From: Aquificota bacterium
GTDB lineage: Bacteria; Aquificota; Aquificia; Aquificales; Hydrogenothermaceae
NCBI GenBank assembly: GCA_013153635.1
Contig: JAADDZ010000012.1
Location: 1-64,000, forward strand
Direction: 5' to 3'
DNA: 64,000 nucleotides
Below the pieces are notes generated by a model. That model was not told the origin of the DNA. It made no database searches and saw only the letters and a program-made list of their open reading frames with translations. Of this stretch, positions 29,796 through 36,849 are shown one piece after another; the first letter of the stretch is position 1; the number at the start of each line of letters is the position of its first letter. The translations under genes were made by a program, and so were the position numbers.

Positions 29796-32165
29796 TTAGT
29801 CATCATAATCAGGTCCATTGTGACAGTCATAACAACTAATTTTATGTCCTGCTTGGAACGTTTTGGTACCCCATTCTGTTCTAAATGTTTTGGTTGTTTT
29901 TACTTCAGATAGATATGTTCCTCTGTAATCATTACCATGACATTTTGCACAGCTTTTGTATCTACCGTCTTCTGCGTATTCTTCATGTTCGTCAACCCAC
30001 TTTTGACCTATAGTATGCATTCCATGAGGTCCACCGTCAGCAGTTAGAGGGACATTGTTTCCGTGACATACGAAACACTCTGTTATAGTTCCTTTGTATC
30101 CTTGGAGCTGGATACTTTGTAGATTGTCTCCTTCATGAGAACTTGGATATATAGCGTGTGTAGAACCGTGGCAAGCTTCACATTTTATACCGCCGTGTCC
30201 TTTGCTAAATCTGTATAAGCTGTAACCGGGCATAGGAGTATCTGGATTTGTTGCAAATGTTTTATCAGAAGGCTCTACAAACTGACCGTTCACTATAGCT
30301 TTTAGCTCTCTTTTTCCATCGTAGTGACATGCTTGACATGTAGGCATATCAAGCCAACCTTCTCTTCCTGCTTTACCAACGATGCTCATACTTCCATGGC
30401 AATCTTGACACTGAATTCCTGCACTTCCCATAGCTCCTCTTAAACATTGGGTCTCTTCACCCGGGTGACATTTATAACAAGAGCCTCTATTGTTAATGTC
30501 ATTAAGTCTTAAGCCTGTTTTAGGGTCTATAGCATACGCGTGTCTTGAATGTATAGACTGTGTTAGAGGAGGAATTCCTGCGACTCCTGTCCCCGGAAGA
30601 GCGTTAGATTTGTGACAAGCGGCACAAAGCACAGGTGTTCCACTTTTTGCAGTGTCATATAAGGTGCTTTGGTATGTGTAACCTTTTGCCTGTAAGTCAG
30701 GAAGATAAGGAGTTATATCATGTTTATCGTCATGTAGTTTTAGGATATTCCATCTATAGTCTTTTTCTTTGTTTGGGTCATTCTCCCAACCAGAGGAAGG
30801 CATAGCATCAGTATAACCAGAGTTAGAGCCGTGGCATTCTATACATGTCATTTCATCACTTACAGGTAATACTGTTCTTGTAGTAGCAAGAACGTTTCCA
30901 GATTTGTCTGTTGCTACTACTTTCATAAGTGGGTAGAAGTTTTTCTTCATGTTGTCGTCATAAGGAGTTATTGGTATACCTTCTGCTGTGAACCAATTCC
31001 AATGATGGTCATACTCTAAAGGCTCTGGGTCTGGAGACATTTTTTTGCCCTTTAGTCCCACATCTGGTTGAAGAGATACTTGGAATAATGCATAAACATA
31101 TTCCCAGAAGTTTGTTTTTCCTGCGCTGTATGTATTAATAGAACCTGTAAATGGGTCTGGAGTAGGCTCATAATATACATCTACCTGTGTTTCATCTAAT
31201 TTATCTGGCTCATGTCCTTTTCTTACAACTTGAGCGATAAGTGTGTTGTATGGAGGAAGTATCGAAAATACAGAATAATCAGAGTCCATACAGTGCATTC
31301 CTAAATCATTCCAAGCAAGTACAGTATAGTCTGTTTGAGAACCCATACCGCTATTGTAGTTGTAGTTATCATTGTAGTTTCCATTGTAGTTGTCATTTGA
31401 ATTGGAGTTAGAGTTGCTATTATAGTTGGAGTTGTAGTTACTGTTGTAGTTTGAGTTGCCGTTGTAATTGTCATTGGAATTACTGTTAGAGTTACTATTA
31501 CTATTTGAGTTGCCGTTGTAGTTATCATTAGAGTTAGAATTGCTATTTGAATTACCATTGTAGTTATCATTTGAATTACTGTTGTAATTATCGTTGGAGT
31601 TAGAATTGCTATTAGAGTTACCATTGTAGTTAGAATTACTGTTAGAGTTATCATTTGAATTAAAGTTCATGTTTTCTAAATAATCAGGGATTCCATTGCC
31701 ATTATCATCTGTTATTGAATCACTAGACGGTTCTATAGAATCATCATAAGTTACATCAACTAAGTCAGGTTTACCATCATAATCTACATCTGATAATTTT
31801 ATTATAAGCACACCATCATCTAGAACTGTAAAGGCATTGTAGTTACCTTTTTTTACAGCTAATAAAGGGTTACCGTCTTTATCATATAGAACAAATGAGT
31901 ACTTTAGTCTCTTTTTAAGTTTTAGATAAAATTTTCCATCACTTTGTATATCATCTGTAACCGCATGAGGTTTTCCATTCTTTCTAACAGCCATTGCAGA
32001 TATGTATCCTATTTCTACGCCACCTACATCTATAGATTGAGAAGAGAGTTGAGCGGTATCTATCGTTCCTTCTATAGTAGCAACCCCACCATCACTAGAA
32101 GAACTCCCGCAGGAGTAGAGAAAAGCTCCCCCTGCGAGTAAAGATGCATATAGAAATTTTTTCAT
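29796..32165 (-). CDS. Nine-haem c-type cytochrome lipoprotein with alternating-Asn linker
   Basis: A 789-residue surface or periplasmic electron-transfer protein. Residues 1-19 are a lipoprotein signal (LYSCG). Residues 20-166 form a small domain shared with the upstream gene, with two Asp-rich DxDxDG-type calcium-like loops (DVDYDGKPD, DDNGNGIPD). Residues 167-271 are a linker with Asn at every odd position. Then comes a region containing LAWNDLGMHCMD and LPPYNTLIAQV. Nine CxxCH haem sites start at 441, 514, 563, 586, 610, 662, 697, 739 and 778. It starts 26 bases after the upstream paralogue, with AGGAGG, and shares its sigma-54 promoter. Electron partner unknown; surface location is inferred. 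Confidence 0.9.
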   Translation of the reverse strand: MKKFLYASLLAGGAFLYSCGSSSSDGGVATIEGTIDTAQLSSQSIDVGGVEIGYISAMAVRKNGKPHAVTDDIQSDGKFYLKLKKRLKYSFVLYDKDGNPLLAVKKGNYNAFTVLDDGVLIIKLSDVDYDGKPDLVDVTYDDSIEPSSDSITDDNGNGIPDYLENMNFNSNDNSNSNSNYNGNSNSNSNSNDNYNSNSNDNYNGNSNSNSNSNDNYNGNSNSNSNSNSNSNDNYNGNSNYNSNYNSNYNSNSNSNSNDNYNGNYNDNYNYNSGMGSQTDYTVLAWNDLGMHCMDSDYSVFSILPPYNTLIAQVVRKGHEPDKLDETQVDVYYEPTPDPFTGSINTYSAGKTNFWEYVYALFQVSLQPDVGLKGKKMSPDPEPLEYDHHWNWFTAEGIPITPYDDNMKKNFYPLMKVVATDKSGNVLATTRTVLPVSDEMTCIECHGSNSGYTDAMPSSGWENDPNKEKDYRWNILKLHDDKHDITPYLPDLQAKGYTYQSTLYDTAKSGTPVLCAACHKSNALPGTGVAGIPPLTQSIHSRHAYAIDPKTGLRLNDINNRGSCYKCHPGEETQCLRGAMGSAGIQCQDCHGSMSIVGKAGREGWLDMPTCQACHYDGKRELKAIVNGQFVEPSDKTFATNPDTPMPGYSLYRFSKGHGGIKCEACHGSTHAIYPSSHEGDNLQSIQLQGYKGTITECFVCHGNNVPLTADGGPHGMHTIGQKWVDEHEEYAEDGRYKSCAKCHGNDYRGTYLSEVKTTKTFRTEWGTKTFQAGHKISCYDCHNGPDYDD
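31353..31667 (-). repeat. Alternating-Asn coding repeat (short copy)
   Basis: A six-base period encodes Asn followed by Ser, Tyr, Asp or Gly (with single Met and Phe exceptions at the N-terminal edge), residues 167-271 of the nine-haem lipoprotein. Asn codons vary between AAC and AAT and partner codons also vary, so the array is conserved as protein rather than as identical DNA. Confidence 0.9.
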
Positions 32166-32191
32166 TTTATACCTCCTTATATAATGCTGGT

Positions 32192-33802
32192 TTATCCGTT
32201 ATAATTCCAATTCCAATTATAGTTTTCATTTTCGTTTTCGTTTTCATTATCGTTGTGATTCCAGTTGTAGTTGTAGTTGTCGTTATCATTGTCATTGTCA
32301 TTGTGGTTGTAGTTGTAATTCCAGTTATCGTTTGAATTGTAATTGTAGTTATAGTTGTCGTTGGAGTTAGAGTTGTAATTAGAGTTGTAGTTGCTGTTAT
32401 CGTTTGAATTATAGTTGTAGTTATAGTTGTCATTGCTATTACTATTGTAGTTATAGTTGCTGTTGTAGTTGGAATTATAGTTACTGTTATAATTGGAGTT
32501 GCTATTAGAGTTGTAATTGGAATTACTGTTATAGTTGGAGTTGTAGTTACTGTTTGAGTTGGAGTTAGAGTTATAGTTTGAGTTGCTGTTGCCATTGTAA
32601 TTGTAGTTACTGTTTGAATTATAGTTACTGTTGTAGTTTGAGTTGCTATTACTATTGTAGTTTGAGTTCATATTAGAGTTATAGTTGTAATTGTAATTAC
32701 TGTTTGAGTTGCTGTTGTAGTTAGAATTGCTGTTGTAGTTACTGTTGTAGTTTGAGTTGCTGTTTGAGTTGTAATTAGAATTAGAGTTGCTGTTGCTATT
32801 ACTGTTATAGTTTGAGTTCATGTTGGAGTTGCTGTTGTAATTACTGTTACTGTTGGAATTGTAATTGCTATTAGAGTTGCTGTTATAGTTAGAATTGCTA
32901 TTGCTATTGGAGTTATAGTTGGAATTGCTGTTACTATTAGAATTATAGTTTGAGTTCATATTACTATTTGAATTACTGTTGTAGTTGCCATTGGAGTTAG
33001 AATTGCTATTAGAGTTGCTATTGCTGTTTGAATTGCTGTTATAGTTGTCGTTAGAGTTAGAATTGCTATTAGAGTTGCTATTGCTGTTTGAATTGCCGTT
33101 GTAATTGTCATTGGAGTTGGAATTGCTGTTTGAGTTGTTATTGCTGTTTGAATTGCTGTTATAGTTGTCGTTAGAGTTAGAATTGCTGTTAGAGTTGCTG
33201 TTACTGTTTGAATTGCCGTTGTAATTGTCATTGGAGTTGGAATTGCTGTTTGAGTTGCTATTGCTATTTGAATTGCTGTTGTAGTTGTCATTGGAGTTGA
33301 CGTTTATGTTTTCGGCTCTATCAGGTATACCATCGTTATTACTATCATCGTAGTCTCCGTTAGATGGCTCTATAGAATCATCATAGCTTACATTTACTAA
33401 GTCAGGTTTACCATCATTATTTGTGTCAGCTAGAGAAACAGTAAGTACACCATCATCTAGAACTGTAAAAGCATTGTAGTTACCTTTTTTGATAGCAAGT
33501 ATAGGTATTGCATCTTTATCATATAGGATAAATGAGTACTTTAGTCTTTTTGCTAACTTGAGTCTGAAGCTTCCATCGTCATTAATCCTACTCACAGTTA
33601 TTCTAGGTGTACCGTCTTTCCTTAGAGCTAAAGCAGATATATATCCGATTTCCACGCTACCTACATCTATAGATTGAGAAGAGAGTTGGGCAGTATTTAT
33701 ACTTCCTTCTATAGTGGCTACATCGCTACCGCCTGAACCTCCGCCGCACGAGTAGAGAAAAGCTCCCCCTGCGAGCAAAGACATTGATAAAAGTTTCTTC
33801 AT
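32192..33802 (-). CDS. Lipoprotein with long alternating-Asn repeat, paralogue of the cytochrome N-terminus
   Basis: Residues 1-19 are a lipoprotein signal (LYSCG). Residues 20-166 align without gaps with the same part of the downstream nine-haem protein, including two calcium-like loops (DTNNDGKPD, DSNNDGIPD). From residue 165 to the end (536) every second residue is Asn, with Ser, Tyr, Asp and Gly as partners, changing to Asp, Glu, Trp and His near the C-terminus. There is no haem motif. The gene ends cleanly with TAA, 26 bases before the next gene, so it is not an obvious truncation. It is the first gene behind the sigma-54 promoter. I infer an extended, hydrophilic surface stalk or adhesive fibre; the function is unknown. 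Confidence 0.88.
   Translation of the reverse strand: MKKLLSMSLLAGGAFLYSCGGGSGGSDVATIEGSINTAQLSSQSIDVGSVEIGYISALALRKDGTPRITVSRINDDGSFRLKLAKRLKYSFILYDKDAIPILAIKKGNYNAFTVLDDGVLTVSLADTNNDGKPDLVNVSYDDSIEPSNGDYDDSNNDGIPDRAENINVNSNDNYNSNSNSNSNSNSNSNSNDNYNGNSNSNSNSNSNSNSNDNYNSNSNSNNNSNSNSNSNDNYNGNSNSNSNSNSNSNSNDNYNSNSNSNSNSNSNSNSNGNYNSNSNSNMNSNYNSNSNSNSNYNSNSNSNSNYNSNSNSNYNSNSNSNYNSNSNMNSNYNSNSNSNSNSNYNSNSNSNYNSNYNSNSNYNSNSNSNYNYNYNSNMNSNYNSNSNSNYNSNYNSNSNYNYNGNSNSNYNSNSNSNSNYNSNYNSNSNYNSNSNSNYNSNYNSNYNSNYNYNSNSNDNYNYNYNSNDNSNYNSNYNSNSNDNYNYNYNSNDNWNYNYNHNDNDNDNDNYNYNWNHNDNENENENENYNWNWNYNG
32195..33304 (-). repeat. Alternating-Asn coding repeat (long copy)
   Basis: About 370 codons with Asn in every odd position and no break in phase. 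Sub-units such as NSNSNSNDNYNG recur near the N-terminal end, NSNSNYNSN in the middle, and NDNENENYNW at the end. Open frames on both strands through this region are low-complexity by-products. Confidence 0.92.
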
Positions 33803-33850
33803 CTTTAAAACCTCCTATGGTGTTTATTTATCCTTCCAGAGAATTAGTTG

Positions 33851-33866
33851 TGCAAATTTTGTGCCA
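33851..33866 (-). promoter_or_regulatory. Sigma-54 promoter for the repeat-lipoprotein/cytochrome operon
   Basis: On the minus strand TGGCACAAAATTTGCA matches the -24/-12 consensus (TGGCAC, five bases, TTGCA). It lies about 50 bases before the ATG at 33802, with room for a short leader and the GGAGG site. The next gene upstream on this strand encodes a sigma-54 activator. Confidence 0.9.
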
Positions 33867-33986
33867 GCCTATAGAAGGTAAATAACAGGAGTTAAAAATA
33901 CTCTCATGAATCAAAATAGTACATATATTTAAGGGTTTATTTGTTTTTTATGAATCATTTCAAATACTTAAGAATATATAGCTTGT

Positions 33987-34003
33987 TGTATCAAGTTGAT
34001 ACA
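33987..34003. promoter_or_regulatory. 17-bp perfect palindrome, candidate activator site
   Basis: TGTATCAAGTTGATACA is a perfect inverted repeat around one base, about 130 bp upstream of the sigma-54 promoter, the usual distance for an enhancer site. It overlaps the last codons of the activator gene. A similar site occurs at 35359-35376. Confidence 0.55.
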
Positions 34004-35310
34004 TCTTTAGTAAGATTATATTTTTTTATCTTTCTGTATATTTCTGCTCTAGTTTTTCCAGATAGCTTTGAGGCTTTAGAGATATTCCAATTTGTAAAGT
34101 CTAAAAGTTTCTTTATATAGTTTTTTTCGAATCTCTCTTTTTCCTCTTTATAGGGTCTTATAAGGTTAGAACTTTGGGAGATGTTAAACTGATTTATCGT
34201 TTCGTTTTCATTGAGGATTAATGTTTTTTCAATTAAGTGCTGTAATTCTCTCACATTTCCTTCCCAACCATACTCTAAAAGTTGATTTTGTGCTTTTTTA
34301 GATAATTTTTTCTCTGGTATTCCATATTTTAATGAGTATTTTTTTATAAAAAATCTAGCTAATGGAAGTATATCTTCTTTTCTTTCTCTAAGAGGAGGTA
34401 TATGTAACCTAACTACATTTAATCGGTAGTACAAATCTTCTCTAAATCTTCCTTCTTTTACCATTTTATCCAAGTCTCTGTTTGTTGCGGCTATAAATCT
34501 TACATCTATTTTTTTTGATTTTGTGCTTCCTAAGGGTCTTATTTCTCCTTCTTCTAAAACTCTAAGTAACTTTACCTGCAAATCTAGAGGAAGTTCTCCT
34601 ATTTCGTCTAAAAATAATGTACCTCCATTTGCTTCCTCTATTAATCCTTTTTTGGCATGTGTAGCTCCGGTAAAAGCTCCTTTTTCATAGCCAAACAGTT
34701 CAGATTCTAGTAAGTCTCTCGGTATAGCTCCACAGTTTACTGCTATAAAAGGTTTGTTTTTTCTTTTACTTTTTTTGTGTATGTATTTTGCTAGCATTTC
34801 TTTTCCTGTTCCGCTTTCTCCAGTTATTAGCACGGTTATGTCAAAGGGAGCTATTTTTTCAGCATTCTTTAGAATAGTTTTCATTATTGGACTTTCTGCA
34901 ATAAAGTCTGTTTCTATTATCTCTTTCAGTGTAGATATTTCTTTTTTTAGATTTGTTATATGGTGAATTTTATCTATTATTAATCTCAATTCTTCTATAT
35001 CTATAGGTTTTAATATGTAATAAAAAGCTCCTTTTTTAATCGCTTCTACTGCATCTTGGACATTTCCGTAAGCTGTCATTATGACGATGGGTATCTCTTT
35101 TTTTATCTCTTTTATCTCATTTATGGCGTCTATACCTTCTCTATCTGGCATGTATTGGTCTAATAATATGAGTTCATAAGAGTTTTTTTGAAGTAGACTT
35201 TTTGCTTCTTCTAGGTTTTCTGCTTTGTCTACATTGAAACCTTCTTTGTTTAATTTTATTGCTGTGAGCTGTAAAAAATCCTTATCGTCATCAATAAGTA
35301 GTATTTTCAT
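33991..35310 (-). CDS. Sigma-54-dependent response regulator (NtrC family)
   Basis: Receiver domain with phospho-acceptor Asp51 (residues 1-120), AAA+ domain with Walker A GESGTGKE at 164-171, the sigma-54 contact loop GAFTGA at 211-216, Walker B TLFLDE at 231-236 and AATNRDLD following, then a Fis-type HTH at about 405-433 (NISKASKLSGKTRAEIYRKI). All signature residues are intact. It lies directly upstream of the sigma-54 promoter at 33851-33866, on the same strand, and is its probable activator (inference). Length is 439, normal. Confidence 0.96.
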   Translation of the reverse strand: MKILLIDDDKDFLQLTAIKLNKEGFNVDKAENLEEAKSLLQKNSYELILLDQYMPDREGIDAINEIKEIKKEIPIVIMTAYGNVQDAVEAIKKGAFYYILKPIDIEELRLIIDKIHHITNLKKEISTLKEIIETDFIAESPIMKTILKNAEKIAPFDITVLITGESGTGKEMLAKYIHKKSKRKNKPFIAVNCGAIPRDLLESELFGYEKGAFTGATHAKKGLIEEANGGTLFLDEIGELPLDLQVKLLRVLEEGEIRPLGSTKSKKIDVRFIAATNRDLDKMVKEGRFREDLYYRLNVVRLHIPPLRERKEDILPLARFFIKKYSLKYGIPEKKLSKKAQNQLLEYGWEGNVRELQHLIEKTLILNENETINQFNISQSSNLIRPYKEEKERFEKNYIKKLLDFTNWNISKASKLSGKTRAEIYRKIKKYNLTKDVST

Positions 35311-35328
35311 CTGCCCTTCTCAATCGAA

Positions 35329-35347
35329 ATGTAGTTTTTTGCTACAT
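35329..35347. promoter_or_regulatory. Inverted repeat upstream of the NtrC-type gene
   Basis: ATGTAG at 35329-35334 and CTACAT at 35342-35347 form a perfect 6-bp dyad around seven bases, about 20 bp before the activator ATG. It could be an operator or a leader hairpin. Confidence 0.35.
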
Positions 35348-35358
35348 CTATTTTAACA

Positions 35359-35376
35359 TGTATTAATTTTGATACA
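35359..35376. promoter_or_regulatory. Second TGTAT..ATACA palindrome
   Basis: TGTATTAATTTTGATACA shares its right half exactly (TTGATACA), and its left half but for one base, with the palindrome at 33987-34003; the spacing is one base longer. It lies about 50 bp upstream of the activator start and overlaps the stop of the preceding gene, which suggests autoregulation. Confidence 0.45.
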
Positions 35377-35785
35377 TTTTTATAAATTCCAATAGAAACT
35401 TTTCGAGATTATCATTAGGATAGAAGTTTCCTTCTATTTTTAGTTTATTGTTGATTATTTTAATTTTTAAATCTGGTGATTTGTTCAAATTTTTGATTGT
35501 ATTTATCAATATTTCTACGATTTTAGGGTCTGCTATTATTAAAAATTTGTCATTTACTCCAAAGTATTTTGCTAAATTTATCTCCTTTTTTTGAGGGTCT
35601 ATATCAAAAAAACTGGTTAGTAATGCATTACAAAAGGTTTTTAATCTTTTGGCTGAATTATCCATTATTTTTAGAACGGCTTCTTTTTCTTGGTCTGATA
35701 ACTCTGTTTTTAGTAACTGGATAGATGTTTCCAATTTGGAAAAAACCGCGTCTATATCATGTCTTGTTTTCCTATCAAACTTCAT
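35363..35785 (-). CDS. Small degenerate histidine-kinase-like protein
   Basis: A 140-residue soluble protein. Residues 5-24 (RKTRHDIDAVFSKLETSIQL) look like a dimerisation helix with a possible acceptor His9 followed by Asp, and residues 85-102 (ADPKIVEILINTIKNLNK) resemble the N-box helix of a HATPase domain. The ATP-binding G1 and G2 glycine motifs are missing. This layout recalls ChpT/Spo0B-type phosphotransferases rather than active kinases. The ATG overlaps the deacetylase gene by four bases, and the NtrC-type regulator follows. Assignment is by pattern only. Confidence 0.6.
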   Translation of the reverse strand: MKFDRKTRHDIDAVFSKLETSIQLLKTELSDQEKEAVLKIMDNSAKRLKTFCNALLTSFFDIDPQKKEINLAKYFGVNDKFLIIADPKIVEILINTIKNLNKSPDLKIKIINNKLKIEGNFYPNDNLEKFLLEFIKMYQN

Positions 35786-36849
35786 TGCAAAATTCCAAAT
35801 CTTGCTATTTTATCTATAAAGCTAAAAAAATCTTTTGCTATTGCAATCCTTGGGAGTCTCAAAATATCTATCTCTTTTGTTGGATTTATGATTCCTTTTT
35901 CTGTAGTATATGCAGTCTCAAAGTAGTCTTTTGTTATATCTTTTAAAGTTTTATCATAATGCCCAAAAGGATAAGAAAAATGTTTTATCTTTTCTCCCGT
36001 ATATTCTTCTAACTCTTTTTTTGATGTTTCTAGTTCCCATCTTATCCTTTTTTCTCTTTCTTCCTCTGTTTCAAACTCAAGTAAAGAATGAAAATTTTTT
36101 TCTAACTCTTTTTTTAGGGCTTCTTTCCAATTTTTATGTTTGAAAAAATCTTGTGTAAAAGATTTTATAAAATCTTTCACTTCCTTTTTAAGGAATCCTC
36201 TTTTTACTGCAAGATTATTTTTGTCTGGAAAAATAGGAAATCCTACAGTTGGCTCTTCTAAGGAGGAAAAATCGTAAGAGTTACCGTATGAATACGGTAA
36301 GCTCCAGTGTCCGTTATTACCATCGTAAAAATCTTTTATTTCTTCTTTATAGAATACTTTTGCATGAATTTTTGCATGTCCACCTATTTCAAATATATCT
36401 TTCATTTTGTTTAGTTCTCCGATAGTTAAGAAATCGTTAGACCACCCTTTTGTCAAAAACTCGTAATTTGCCTGTGCCATAGTTTTGGGCTTGTGTAATT
36501 CATTGATAGATATAGAGCCTTTCCAGTAGTCTTCTAAAGTTGGTCTGATTCTGTCCTCTTTTAGTATTCTTGAAGATACAGGAAAAATTGTAGCTTTTAG
36601 TCTGTGTTTTTTTAGAATTGGATAAGCATAGACAAAGTTGTCTGCATACCCATCGTCAAAAGTTATAACTACAGATGTTTTTTCTGGCTGTTTTTTTTCT
36701 TTTATGTACCAATAAGCTTCCTCTAGAGAAATAACTTTAAACAATCGTTTTATTGTTTTTATTTCTAGTTCAAATGTTTTGTAATATACATCAAAACCAA
36801 ACTTTGGTAAGATTTTGTGATAAAAAATCACAAAAATTTTTTCACTCAA
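35782..36849 (-). CDS. Polysaccharide deacetylase family protein
   Basis: Carbohydrate esterase family 4 (NodB homology). The catalytic/metal motif FDDGYADN is at residues 64-71 and HSPLWS-like surroundings are replaced by GGHAKIHAKV for the His motif. The C-terminal part holds FSYPFGHYDKTL and YTTEKGIINP, both typical. There is no signal peptide. The 355-residue protein has an insert of about 100 residues between motifs. It overlaps the glycosyltransferase by four bases, so the pair probably builds or modifies a surface glycan. Confidence 0.88.
   Translation of the reverse strand: MSEKIFVIFYHKILPKFGFDVYYKTFELEIKTIKRLFKVISLEEAYWYIKEKKQPEKTSVVITFDDGYADNFVYAYPILKKHRLKATIFPVSSRILKEDRIRPTLEDYWKGSISINELHKPKTMAQANYEFLTKGWSNDFLTIGELNKMKDIFEIGGHAKIHAKVFYKEEIKDFYDGNNGHWSLPYSYGNSYDFSSLEEPTVGFPIFPDKNNLAVKRGFLKKEVKDFIKSFTQDFFKHKNWKEALKKELEKNFHSLLEFETEEEREKRIRWELETSKKELEEYTGEKIKHFSYPFGHYDKTLKDITKDYFETAYTTEKGIINPTKEIDILRLPRIAIAKDFFSFIDKIARFGILQ

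Noticed and set aside
32192-32200. Frameshift separating the first Asn-repeat gene from a lost cytochrome domain
   Set aside because: The stop is followed by a normal 26-base spacer with AGGAGG and the start of the next complete gene; no haem motifs lie in other frames before it.
32144-33291. Thr/Ile/Val-rich open frames on both strands through the Asn-repeat genes
   Set aside because: They are by-products of the six-base period in other frames; they lack ribosome binding sites and have pure low-complexity products.
32195-33304. Repeat array resembling a CRISPR at first glance
   Set aside because: Repeats are short, contiguous, in frame and without spacers; no cas genes are present.
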